DNA from: Betaproteobacteria bacterium
Lineage (GTDB): Bacteria > Pseudomonadota > Gammaproteobacteria > Burkholderiales > SG8-41
Reading direction: 5' to 3'
DNA: 64,000 nucleotides
Assembly (NCBI GenBank): GCA_029863175.1
Contig: JAOTVX010000010.1
Span: 25,387 to 89,386 of the forward strand
This document shows positions 26,077 through 33,415 of the stretch, piece by piece. A program made the translations under genes and the position numbers. The first letter of the stretch is position 1. Each line of letters begins with the position of its first letter. The notes beneath the pieces are model-generated. The model worked only from the letters and a program-made list of their open reading frames with translations. It did not search any database and had not been told where the DNA came from.

Positions 26077-26123
26077 AGAGTAGTGGTCGTGCCCCTTCCA
26101 CTACGCGTATTGCAGCCACCGGT

Positions 26124-26972
26124 TTACTTGTAGCCCGTGTCCATGTGGCGCAGCCGCTCGGCAATCGCTCTCAGCAACGACATGGCGATCTCGGGCCTGC
26201 TCTTGATCAGGTCAAGGACGTCATTGCGGTTGACGGGCAGCAGAACGCAGGCGGTCTCCGCGACGGCGTTGGCAACGCGGGTCGACTGTTCGGCGAGCGC
26301 CATTTCGCCAAAAACGCCCCCGGGCCCGATCCTTTCGACAACTTGCGATTCCACGGAGACCGCGACCCGCCCTTCGAGCACGACGTACATGAAAACCCCG
26401 GTCTCCTCCGCCTTCATGATGACCTTGTGCACAGGGTAATGCAGAGGGGGGCGTTCCTGAAGCGCGCGCACGAACTCGGCGAGGAGCTTTTCGTCCAACA
26501 CCTTGGTTTCGGCCACCTCGCGCCAGTCCGGCAGGCTCCTGGTCATGCTCAACGTGAAAAACGACAAGCGCAGGCGTTTGATCATGATGTTCATCAGCAT
26601 GACCCCGAACTCGGGGGTTTGCTGGATGGCGTGCTGGCACTGCCTCGCGTCAAGTGACAGGACGCGGCACGGAATTCGCGCCACCGCGCTCGCGCTGCGC
26701 GGCCGATGAGCGATCACGGCCATCTCGCCGAAGAGCTCGTCGCGCTTGACGATATCCAGGCTCCTCGTGCCGCGGCGCAGGCCCACCTCACCTTCGATGA
26801 GCAGATACATCTTGTCGCCCATCTGATTCTCGACGAAGAAGCACCCGCCTTCGGGCATGGTCTCCTCCGTCCCGAGCGAGTTGAAGCACATCCGGGTCAG
26901 GATCGGGTTGTAGCCCCAGCTGCGTCGCGGAGGTTGCGTGAAGTCCAGATCGTTCGGGTCTGTCTCTGCCAT
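26124..26972 (-). CDS. Protein with two cyclic nucleotide-binding domains
   Basis: 282 residues with two tandem cNMP-type beta barrels: the first around GDKMYLLIEGEVGLRRG to DELFGEMAVIAHRPRSASAVA, the second around TGVFMYVVLEGRVAVSVES to GGVFGEMALAEQSTRVANAVA. Both keep the FGEMA cap motif; the first has RPRSAS and the second QSTRVA where a nucleotide phosphate is bound, so binding is plausible in both. There is no helix-turn-helix or enzyme domain, so it is not a CRP-type regulator; a sensor acting through protein contacts is possible. Confidence 0.8.
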   Translation of the reverse strand: MAETDPNDLDFTQPPRRSWGYNPILTRMCFNSLGTEETMPEGGCFFVENQMGDKMYLLIEGEVGLRRGTRSLDIVKRDELFGEMAVIAHRPRSASAVARIPCRVLSLDARQCQHAIQQTPEFGVMLMNIMIKRLRLSFFTLSMTRSLPDWREVAETKVLDEKLLAEFVRALQERPPLHYPVHKVIMKAEETGVFMYVVLEGRVAVSVESQVVERIGPGGVFGEMALAEQSTRVANAVAETACVLLPVNRNDVLDLIKSRPEIAMSLLRAIAERLRHMDTGYK

Positions 26973-26991
26973 GTTCGCGTCCTTGCTTAAG

Positions 26992-27106
26992 ATCCGTGAA
27001 TCGTGATTGGTGATTCGTGAATGGAGGTTATACTTGGACGCTCTGCGCTCTGTTGATCGGTTTAGGTGTTATCGGCACGTCGCATCACGACTCACGACTC
27101 ACGGAT
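26992..27106. repeat. Heptad inverted array upstream of the cNMP gene
   Basis: Left arm ATCC then GTGAATC GTGATTG GTGATTC GTGAATG (26996-27023); right arm ATCACGA CTCACGA CTCACGG ATT (27084-27107). Outer ends ATCCGTGA and TCACGGAT are exact complements. Directly after it lies TCTGCGGTTATCTGCGGC, a copy of the decamer family seen at 2414. Confidence 0.8.
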
Positions 27107-27153
27107 TTTCTGCGGTTATCTGCGGCTAATAACGCTTAACGATTTTTTGCGTT

Positions 27154-28497
27154 CTAGTTTCCGGTGCGCTTCACCCGGGCGTCGGCCCATCCCCGCGCCA
27201 GCGTAATTTTAACGTCCTCCCCGGCTCTCAGCTGTACCACATCACGCACGATCGTCCCATCGGCCGCTTCGGTAATGCTATAGCCCCGCTCCAGCACCCG
27301 GTGGGGATCGAGATGCTTGAGATGCGCATCGAGCCGGGCCAGAACGCCCACCGCCGCTTCGAGTGCCCGTCGGCCACAGTCGCGCAGGCGCCGCCCCAGC
27401 TCCACCTGGACCCGGGCGAGCGCGGCAACGTCGGGGACAACGCCGCGCAAGCGCAGCCCCATCGCCTGGAGCTGCCAGCCCCCCGCCTCGAGCTCACGCC
27501 GCCCGGCGGCGCGAAGCCGGCTCGCGAGATGGTTCAACTCGCCCTGCTGGTTACGGATTCGCTCTCCCGGATGAACCGCCCGTCGCGAGAGGTAGTCAAG
27601 CCGCTGCATGCGGTCTTCCAGACCACGCCGGCCAACTCGCAGTAACTGGTGGCCAACATGGACCAGCAGCTGACTGAACTCGGCGCGGTTTGGCACCACC
27701 AATTCCGCCGCCCCCGTCGGGGTCGGTGCCCTGACATCAGCGACAAAGTCCGCGATGGTGAAATCGGTTTCATGCCCGACGCCGCTCACCACGGGCACCG
27801 GGCAGGCGCGAATCGCGCGTGCAACCGCCTCCTCGTTGAACGCCCACAGGTCCTCGATACTGCCGCCGCCGCGGCACACGATCACGACATCGCACTCGTG
27901 GCGTTCCCCCGCCAGGGCGATCGCCGCAGCGATCCGCGCCCCAGCGCCCTCGCCTTGCACCGGCGTCGGATAGACGATGACCGGAAGGCGCGGCATCCGC
28001 CGGCGCAGGGTGGTCAGGACGTCGCGCAACGCCGCCGCCTGTGGCGACGTGACTATGCCGATCTGGCGCGGGAAACGCGGGAGAGACCGCTTGCGCGCGG
28101 CATCGAAAAGGCCTTCCTGCTCGAGCCGCGTCTTGAGCTTCTCGAAGGCCTCGTAGAGCGCACCCAGTCCCGCGTGCCGCATGGCCTCCACGTTGAGCTG
28201 AAACTTGCCGCGCGCTTCGTAAAGGGTCGGCTGCGCCCGCACTTCGACCCGGGCGCCGTCCTGGGGTTGCCACCCGAGCAACTGCGCGCGGTGCCGGAAA
28301 AGAACGCAATCGACCTGTGCCTGCGCGTCCTTGAGCGTGAAATAGCAGTGTCCGGACTCATAGCGCTTGAGATTGGAGATCTCGCCGGCTACCCAGGACA
28401 ATGGCAGCGTGCGTTCGATAGATTCCTTGGCAAGCCGGTTGAGCTCGGCAACCGAGATGACGGGCGGCAGTGGCCGCTCCGCGATGAAGTCGGGCAT
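27154..28497 (-). CDS. xseA: Exodeoxyribonuclease VII large subunit
   Basis: 447 residues. The N-terminal OB-fold domain starts VISVAELNRLAKESIERTLP with WVAGEISNLKRYESGHCYFTLKD; the catalytic part has IGIVTSPQAAALRDVL, CRGGGSIEDLWAFNEE and GVGHETDFTIADFVAD RAPTP-type motifs; the rest is a long coiled coil ending in the HRVLERGYSITEAADGTIV beta-hairpin. The small subunit gene xseB is not in this window. Confidence 0.96.
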   Translation of the reverse strand: MPDFIAERPLPPVISVAELNRLAKESIERTLPLSWVAGEISNLKRYESGHCYFTLKDAQAQVDCVLFRHRAQLLGWQPQDGARVEVRAQPTLYEARGKFQLNVEAMRHAGLGALYEAFEKLKTRLEQEGLFDAARKRSLPRFPRQIGIVTSPQAAALRDVLTTLRRRMPRLPVIVYPTPVQGEGAGARIAAAIALAGERHECDVVIVCRGGGSIEDLWAFNEEAVARAIRACPVPVVSGVGHETDFTIADFVADVRAPTPTGAAELVVPNRAEFSQLLVHVGHQLLRVGRRGLEDRMQRLDYLSRRAVHPGERIRNQQGELNHLASRLRAAGRRELEAGGWQLQAMGLRLRGVVPDVAALARVQVELGRRLRDCGRRALEAAVGVLARLDAHLKHLDPHRVLERGYSITEAADGTIVRDVVQLRAGEDVKITLARGWADARVKRTGN

Positions 28498-28645
28498 CGA
28501 GTCATTCTAAACCGGTTCTGAAAGTGTGACTTTTTTCACCTTTTGCCGGCTCCCCTCCCCAGGGTCCGTCCACAGCCGCGCCGTTTTTACTGCATGACTG
28601 CCTGCAATCCCAGGCGGGACGCGGCTCTTCAGTCAACTACTTGAA

Positions 28646-28651
28646 TATAAT
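28646..28651 (+). promoter_or_regulatory. Consensus -10 box TATAAT in the xseA-exbB gap
   Basis: Exact TATAAT, with TTG three bases before it (near extended -10 form). No strong -35 at 17 nt. It could drive the small ORF or a long-leader exbBD transcript. Confidence 0.35.
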
Positions 28652-28741
28652 GACAAAACTAACGAGCAAGAAATAATCGGTAGAGAAAAATCCCATACGG
28701 AAAACTCAGTTAGGGGGGTTTTGCGTGAACTATGCACATGC

Positions 28742-28764
28742 TTATCCACAAACATTGTGGACAA
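28742..28764. promoter_or_regulatory. Pair of head-to-head DnaA-box-like sites
   Basis: TTATCCACA (28742-28750) is a consensus DnaA box on the plus strand. Reverse-strand TTGTCCACA (28764-28756) differs from consensus at one base. Together they make TCCACAA-ACA-TTGTGGA, a perfect 7-bp inverted repeat. DnaA binding is inference. Confidence 0.45.
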
Positions 28765-28821
28765 TCAAAAAAGGCCATTCAGGACAGACGTGTTACGTGA
28801 CATTGCTCAGACAATTGGTTA

Positions 28822-28853
28822 AGGATTCTCTGCAAAAGTTTGCAGAGAATCCT
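28822..28853. repeat. 15-bp perfect inverted repeat with GGATTCTCTGCA core
   Basis: AGGATTCTCTGCAAA (28822-28836) and its exact complement TTTGCAGAGAATCCT (28839-28853), separated by 2 nt. As RNA it would fold to a stem of about 13 bp with a 6-nt loop. Related to the hairpin at 29071-29114. Confidence 0.85.
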
Positions 28854-28930
28854 AATGGGATTACGTCTTATCTCAGCGAATTCGCCGGCGGTACATTGAG
28901 CAGGCGGTGACCTGGAGCTGAGGAGCCAAT

Positions 28931-29035
28931 ATGAAACAGAAAACGATTGACGCGGCCGCCAAGGTGCGTCCTGTGAGCGCCCGGAACGCTCAAAAACACT
29001 CCCCATGCCCCGCATCGAGGCCTTTAAGTGAGTAA
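28931..29035 (+). CDS. Possible small protein, 34 residues
   Basis: Begins MKQKTIDAAAKVRPVSARNA and is basic, with one Cys and no membrane segment. GAGGAG lies 5 nt before the ATG, a better ribosome site than many genes here. It lies between the two long hairpins. I recognise no family. The ribosome site and position support it; the short length and lack of known homology argue caution. Confidence 0.35.
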   Translation: MKQKTIDAAAKVRPVSARNAQKHSPCPASRPLSE

Positions 29036-29070
29036 GACTTAATGATTCGTCAACGACCATCATCAACCTT

Positions 29071-29114
29071 ATTGAGGAATCTCTGCACGCTTTCTTGTGC
29101 AGAGATTCCTTAAT
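29071..29114. repeat. 18-bp inverted repeat with GGAATCTCTGCA core
   Basis: AGGAATCTCTGCAC (29075-29088) faces GTGCAGAGATTCCT (29097-29110) over an 8-nt loop; four further pairs extend the stem outwards (ATTG with TAAT, one G-T). About 60 nt upstream of exbB, so it would lie in its leader. It shares the GGAWTCTCTGCA core with 28822-28853 but the rest of the stem differs. Confidence 0.85.
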
Positions 29115-29175
29115 GATCGCTTGCTGAAAATTGATTGCCCGATTAAAGTGACGGCGAAATTCTAGGAGTTTCTGT

Positions 29176-29781
29176 TTGTTCGCCCTCGTCGAAGCTGCCG
29201 GCTGGCCCATCTGGTTCCTCATCGTCGCATCCGTCATCGCCTTCGCCATCATCGGCGAGCGAATGTGGTCGCTACGCGCGGGCGTGGTAATTCCAAAGAA
29301 CCTGCTGACACAGACGATCCACGAATTCCGCCAGAATGGCGTGACTTCGCAGATGCTCTCGCGCCTTGCCACCGGCTCCCCGCTCGGGAAGGTCTTTGCC
29401 GCCGGGCTGCGGAACGTCAAGAGCACCCCCGCCATCATGAAGGAAGCGATCGAGGAATCGGGGCGCACCGTCGCGATCGATCTGGAGCGTTTTCTGATCA
29501 CCCTCGGCACGATTGCAGCGATCGCACCGCTGCTCGGCCTGTTCGGCACCGTGATCGGCATGATCGAGATCTTCGGCTCGCAGACCCCCAGGGGAGGCAA
29601 TCCGCTGGTTCTCGCGCACGGCATCTCGATCGCGCTCTATAACACTGCCTTCGGGCTGGTGGTGGCGGTGCCCGCCATGATCTTCTACCGGTATTTCCGC
29701 GGGAAGGTGGACGAAATGCTGGTGGACATGGAGATGCAGGCCATCAAGCTGGTCGAGATCATCCACGGCGAGCGCCAATGA
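29176..29781 (+). CDS. exbB: ExbB/TolQ/MotA-type proton channel subunit
   Basis: 201 residues. Three hydrophobic helices: near the N-terminus (WPIWFLIVASVIAFAIIGER), then LGTIAAIAPLLGLFGTVIGMIEIFG and IALYNTAFGLVVAVPAMIFYRYF, the classic ExbB core with GLFGTV. Forms the proton-driven motor energising TonB-dependent transport. The start is TTG at 29176 with AGGAG 7 nt before it. No tonB is nearby. exbD overlaps by 4 bp. Confidence 0.93.
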   Translation: MFALVEAAGWPIWFLIVASVIAFAIIGERMWSLRAGVVIPKNLLTQTIHEFRQNGVTSQMLSRLATGSPLGKVFAAGLRNVKSTPAIMKEAIEESGRTVAIDLERFLITLGTIAAIAPLLGLFGTVIGMIEIFGSQTPRGGNPLVLAHGISIALYNTAFGLVVAVPAMIFYRYFRGKVDEMLVDMEMQAIKLVEIIHGERQ

Positions 29782-30197
29782 GGTTTCGGCCGCGCGCATT
29801 CCGCGAGGAGCCGGAGATCAATTTCATTCCGTTGATCGACGTGCTGCTGGTGATCCTGATCTTCCTCATGGTGACAACCACCTACTCGCGCTACGCGGAG
29901 CTTCAGATCAACCTGCCGTCCGCGGAGGCCGAAAGCCCCCGGGAGCGCCCGAACCAGATCGACGTTGGGGTCGACGCCCAGGGTAACTACTCGGTAAACC
30001 GTAATGCGACGCCGTTCACGGATAGCGTCGCCTTCAGCGACGCGCTACGGCGCGCTGCCAGCGGCATCAAGGACCCGGTCGTGGTCATCAGCGCGGACGC
30101 CCAGGCCCCGCACCAATCGGTGATCCACGTCATGGAGGCCGCGCGCATTGCCGGTTACGGTCGGATCACGTTCACCACCCAGGCCGCTAAACGGTGA
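29778..30197 (+). CDS. exbD: ExbD/TolR family biopolymer transport protein
   Basis: 139 residues with one membrane helix carrying the essential Asp (FIPLIDVLLVILIFLMVTT) and a periplasmic domain containing VVVISADAQAPHQSVIHVMEAAR. Partner of ExbB; the ATGA overlap suggests coupled synthesis. The stop TGA is part of a heptad repeat (CGGTGAA CGGTGAT). Confidence 0.94.
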   Translation: MRFRPRAFREEPEINFIPLIDVLLVILIFLMVTTTYSRYAELQINLPSAEAESPRERPNQIDVGVDAQGNYSVNRNATPFTDSVAFSDALRRAASGIKDPVVVISADAQAPHQSVIHVMEAARIAGYGRITFTTQAAKR

Positions 30198-30220
30198 ACG
30201 GTGATCCGTGAACGGTCGGG
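30192..30220. repeat. Heptad array overlapping the exbD stop
   Basis: Units CGGTGAA CGGTGAT CCGTGAA CGGTCGG in register with the exbD stop codon TGA. A possible facing arm (TTCACCG CTCACCG) lies about 1.2 kb away at 31381-31415, beyond lpxK. Confidence 0.65.
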
Positions 30221-30267
30221 CCTGCACCCCGCCGCCGGCCACTGCCTATACCGTTTACCGCTCGCTC

Positions 30268-31299
30268 ATGATGTCGTGGATCCAGCCGCACTGGGAACGG
30301 TTCACCGCGGTGTCCGCGCTCCTATCGCCGATCAGCCTTCTCTTCCGCGTCATTACCGGCGCACGGCGCGCCAGTTACCGCGCCGGCCTTACGAGCACGA
30401 TCCGCCTGCCGGTTCCGGTGGTCGTGGTGGGCAATATCACTGCAGGAGGGACCGGTAAGACACCGCTGGTCCTGTGGCTCGCGGCATTCCTGAGGGCGCA
30501 AGGACGATCCCCGGGAATCGTGTGCCGCGGCTATGGCGGCACGCATAGCACCCCGCAGCCCGTTCGGCCCGACAGTAACCCTTATGTGTGCGGCGACGAG
30601 GCAGTCCTGCTCGCGCGACGCAGCAGCTGCCCGGTTTGGACCGGCGCTGATCGGCCCGCTGCTGCACGAGCACTGCTGGCCGCCGCGCCTAGCTGCGATA
30701 TCGTGCTGAGCGATGACGGGCTCCAGCACTACGCGCTCGCGCGCGACCTCGAAATCTGCGTAGTCGACGGCGACCGCGGGTTCGGAAACGGTTGGCTGCT
30801 TCCTGCAGGACCGCTGCGCGAGCCGCCTTCGCGCCTGGCCGAGGTCGATGCGGTCGTCATCAACCGCGTCGGGGCCCGCCCGGCGCCGCTCCCCGCCATT
30901 TTGCGGCTCAATGCGCAATGCCTCGGGATGAGACTCGAGGCGAGTGGATTTTGGAACCTGCAACACGCGAATCGCCGTGTCAGCGTCGAGCACTTTCGCG
31001 GCAAGCGGGCGTACGCCGTGGCTGGAATCGGTAATCCCGGCCGCTTTTTCCGGCAGCTGCAAGCAATGGGGCTGAACTTCACGCCCCATTCCTTTCCTGA
31101 TCATCACCCATTTACTGCTTCCGACCTGGCGTACGCCGGGGCGGAAGCAGTCGTGATGACGGAAAAGGATGCGGTAAAATGCCAGCGCTTCGCTCCGGAA
31201 ACGTGCTGGGCCATGGCCGTGGATGCGGTACCCGATGCCGGTCTCGAGGAACTCGTTCTGCGCAAGCTCGAGGCCACGGCGAAGCGAGAAGAGCGATAA
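30268..31299 (+). CDS. lpxK: Tetraacyldisaccharide 4'-kinase
   Basis: Membrane-associated kinase phosphorylating the 4' position of the lipid A precursor. About 343 residues: the P-loop in VVVVGNITAGGTGKTPLVLWL, the RGYGG segment, GDEAVLLARR, DVVLSDDGLQH-like DIVLSDDGLQHYALARDLEI and the C-terminal VVMTEKDAVKC motif. The start at 30268 (MMSWIQPHWERF) fits the family; an upstream GTG would add about 20 residues derived from the intergenic array. Confidence 0.94.
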   Translation: MMSWIQPHWERFTAVSALLSPISLLFRVITGARRASYRAGLTSTIRLPVPVVVVGNITAGGTGKTPLVLWLAAFLRAQGRSPGIVCRGYGGTHSTPQPVRPDSNPYVCGDEAVLLARRSSCPVWTGADRPAAARALLAAAPSCDIVLSDDGLQHYALARDLEICVVDGDRGFGNGWLLPAGPLREPPSRLAEVDAVVINRVGARPAPLPAILRLNAQCLGMRLEASGFWNLQHANRRVSVEHFRGKRAYAVAGIGNPGRFFRQLQAMGLNFTPHSFPDHHPFTASDLAYAGAEAVVMTEKDAVKCQRFAPETCWAMAVDAVPDAGLEELVLRKLEATAKREER

Positions 31300-31380
31300 T
31301 AGGCCACCGTTGACCGACGACAGGTTCAGCGCAGGGCAGGAAACGGGCGACGCGCGACATTCGCGCTTGGCGGCATCCCG

Positions 31381-31415
31381 CTCATCGTTCACCGCTCACC
31401 GTCTATTGTTCGCCA
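31381..31415. repeat. Heptad array before the Trm112-like gene
   Basis: CTCATCG TTCACCG CTCACCG TCTATTG TTCGCCA at 7-bp spacing, ending 6 nt before the ATG at 31422. Confidence 0.55.
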
Positions 31416-31421
31416 CGTGAC

Positions 31422-31601
31422 ATGGACAGAAAACTGCTCGACATACTCGTTTGCCCGCTGTGCAAAAGCCCCCTCGTCTACAGGCAGGCGGCGGCCGAAC
31501 TCGTCTGCAAGCCGTGCCGGCTCGGCTACCCGATCATGGACGACATTCCGGTGATGCTCGAGGATGAGGCGCGCAAGCTTTCTCCCGAGGAGGAAGTTTG
31601 A
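31422..31601 (+). CDS. Trm112/YcaR family zinc-ribbon protein
   Basis: A 59-residue protein, [18 protein letters not shown] at the N-terminus, with CPLC and CKPC zinc pairs and the C-terminal [16 protein letters not shown] motif. It matches the small Trm112-like proteins that commonly lie between lpxK and kdsB in proteobacteria; bacterial role not well defined, related eukaryotic proteins activate methyltransferases. The position in this cluster makes the call firm. Confidence 0.93.
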   Translation: MDRKLLDILVCPLCKSPLVYRQAAAELVCKPCRLGYPIMDDIPVMLEDEARKLSPEEEV

Positions 31602-31668
31602 CGAGCCGTGAGCGCGCGAGGGCGTAAGCGCGCGAGATGGACGACATGCTGTTACGAATTTTCGACTT

Positions 31669-31695
31669 CCCGCCCTCCCGATCTCCCGCCCTCCC
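31669..31695. repeat. 8-bp repeats (YCCCGMYC) abutting the kdsB start
   Basis: CGCCCTCC CGATCTCC CGCCCTCC at exact 8-bp spacing run directly into the GTG start of kdsB. Another example of a short-period array at a start codon, different in sequence from the GTGA/TCAC family. Confidence 0.55.
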
Positions 31696-32451
31696 GTGAA
31701 GTTCGTGGTCATCATTCCCGCGCGCTACGCCTCTTCCCGGTTCCCCGGCAAGCCGCTCGCCGACCTGGGCGGCAAGCCCATGGTGGTGCGTGTTGCCGAG
31801 CGCGCGCGACGCAGCGGCGCAGCGGAAGTCGTGATTGCCACTGACCACGCGGGGATTGCCGAGGCCGCCGTGAGCCACGGGTTTGCCGCGGTGATGACGC
31901 GGAAAAACCATGCATCCGGTACCGATCGCATCGCGGAAGTAGCCGCGCGCCGGCGCTATCCCGCTCACCGTGTCGTCGTCAACGTGCAGGGCGATGAGCC
32001 GCTGATCGAGCCGGCGCTGATTCGGGACGTTGCCGCGAGCCTGACGCGCCACCGCGCCGCGCAGATGGCAACCGCGTGCCATCCCATCCGCACTGCCGCC
32101 GAGCTCGCCAATCCCAACGTCGTGAAAGTCGTGCTCGACCGTGCCGGTTACGCCCTCTACTTCAGCCGGGCAGTCATTCCCTACGCACGCGATGCGTTTG
32201 CGCAGGGCATCAAACGCATCCCGCAAGGCCTGCCGGCCTACCGGCATCTCGGCATCTACGCTTATCGCGCGGCATTTTTGAGAACGTACACCCGTCTGAA
32301 ACCGGTCGCGATCGAGCGCGCCGAGGCGCTAGAGCAGCTGCGCGCCCTCGCCCACGGTCATCGCATCGCCGTCACCGTGACGCGCCGCGCGCCTCATCAT
32401 GGCGTCGACACACCGGCGGATCTGCGCCGCGCGCGCCGCGCACTTGCCTGA
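31696..32451 (+). CDS. kdsB: 3-deoxy-manno-octulosonate cytidylyltransferase
   Basis: Activates Kdo as CMP-Kdo for lipopolysaccharide core synthesis. 251 residues; N-terminal nucleotide-binding [21 protein letters not shown], then [23 protein letters not shown] and the [19 protein letters not shown] segment. The start is a GTG following short repeats. Forms a lipid A/core cluster with lpxK and trm112. Confidence 0.96.
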   Translation: MKFVVIIPARYASSRFPGKPLADLGGKPMVVRVAERARRSGAAEVVIATDHAGIAEAAVSHGFAAVMTRKNHASGTDRIAEVAARRRYPAHRVVVNVQGDEPLIEPALIRDVAASLTRHRAAQMATACHPIRTAAELANPNVVKVVLDRAGYALYFSRAVIPYARDAFAQGIKRIPQGLPAYRHLGIYAYRAAFLRTYTRLKPVAIERAEALEQLRALAHGHRIAVTVTRRAPHHGVDTPADLRRARRALA

Positions 32452-32483
32452 AGCCGCGTGACCGCTCAGCGATTGGAGACAGG

Positions 32484-33149
32484 ATGCGAATAATACTGCT
32501 GGGTTTGCCCGGTGCCGGCAAGGGAACACAGGCGAGATTTCTCATTGAAAAGTACCGGATCCCGCAAATCTCGACCGGAGACATGCTGCGCGCGGCGATG
32601 AAGCAGGGCAGCCCCTTGGGGATCAGGGCCACGGAATTCATGGAGCGCGGGGAGCTCGTTCCCGACGATGTGGTAATCGAACTCGTCAAGGAACGCCTGC
32701 GCGTGCCCGACTGTGCCCGCGGCTTCATCATGGACGGCTTCCCTCGCACCATTCGGCAGGCCGAGGCGCTGCACGATGCCGGCATCGACATCGATTTCAT
32801 TGTGGAAATCGAGGTCGGTGACGGCGAGATTCTGCGTCGCATGAGCGGGCGCCGGGTACATCTGGCCTCCGGTCGAACCTACCACGTCGAGTTCAATCCG
32901 CCGCGCGTGCCAGGGAAGGACGATGTCACCGGCGAGCCGCTAGTCCAGCGCGCCGACGACAACGAGGACACCGTCATGCAGCGGATCGCGACCTATCACG
33001 CCCTCACCAAGCCGCTGGTCTCCTACTACATGAAGGCGCGCGAAAGCGGCGATCCGCGGGCGCCGCTCTACGTCAATATCTACGGCAAGGGGTCGGTGGA
33101 GCACATCCGCGACAAGCTCTTTGCGGCCCTGGCATCGAAGCCGGGATAA
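32484..33149 (+). CDS. adk: Adenylate kinase
   Basis: 221-residue long-form adenylate kinase. P-loop [17 protein letters not shown]-binding [23 protein letters not shown], and the LID domain (about residues 122-160) with [19 protein letters not shown]. The four-Cys zinc LID of some bacteria is absent. Start at 32484 after GGAGACAGG; the frame is open far upstream but that part lies within kdsB. Confidence 0.97.
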   Translation: MRIILLGLPGAGKGTQARFLIEKYRIPQISTGDMLRAAMKQGSPLGIRATEFMERGELVPDDVVIELVKERLRVPDCARGFIMDGFPRTIRQAEALHDAGIDIDFIVEIEVGDGEILRRMSGRRVHLASGRTYHVEFNPPRVPGKDDVTGEPLVQRADDNEDTVMQRIATYHALTKPLVSYYMKARESGDPRAPLYVNIYGKGSVEHIRDKLFAALASKPG

Positions 33150-33151
33150 GC

Positions 33152-33274
33152 AAGGTTTCCGACGTCGACGACCTTGCCCACTGCGTGGTGACCACCGTGC
33201 GCCTGCAGGCTGACTACGACAAGGACCGGGCTGGCGCCACCTCCGGCCGGACCGGCGCCGATTTGAATAAGTAA
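33152..33274 (+). pseudogene. Coding-like fragment after adk, no start codon
   Basis: A frame of 40 codons ending in TAA reads KVSDVDDLAHCVVTTVRL and on to GRTGADLNK. Third positions are almost all G or C, as in real genes here, but no start codon lies before it and its first bases overlap the adk end. It may be the 3' remnant of a deleted gene. I recognise no family. Confidence 0.3.
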
Positions 33275-33400
33275 CCACAGAGGCACAGAGAACACAGGGC
33301 AACCGCCCCGGATCGGGAAGGCACGTGGGGAGCTTCCTGGGATGGTAAAATCGTCACGCTCGTAGTTCGGCTTTCTCCATGAACTCTGTGTCTCTGTGGT
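33275..33400. repeat. 9-bp CACAGAG inverted array before pfp
   Basis: Left arm CCACAGAGG CACAGAGAA CACAGGG (33275-33299), right arm ACTCTGTGT CTCTGTGG (33383-33399). The arms are complementary, with an 80-nt loop. The right arm ends 16 nt before the pfp ATG. Confidence 0.8.
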
Positions 33401-33415
33401 AAGAATGTAACTAAT

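Larger units (their letters stand above)
28498..29175. other. 678-bp AT-rich gene-poor region between xseA and exbB
   Basis: The gap between divergent xseA and exbB is clearly lower in GC than its surroundings. In order it holds a TATAAT box (28646-28651), two head-to-head DnaA-box-like sites (28742-28764), a 15-bp perfect inverted repeat (28822-28853), a 34-codon ORF with a good ribosome site (28931-29035) and an 18-bp inverted repeat (29071-29114). None of the short-period arrays found elsewhere occurs here. Confidence 0.7.

Noticed and set aside
28498..29175. Chromosomal replication origin (oriC)
   Set aside because: Only one consensus DnaA box and one near match; no dnaA, dnaN, gyrB, parA or gidA nearby.
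32076..32483. N-terminal extension of adenylate kinase
   Set aside because: It lies inside kdsB in another frame; Adk normally begins at [16 protein letters not shown].
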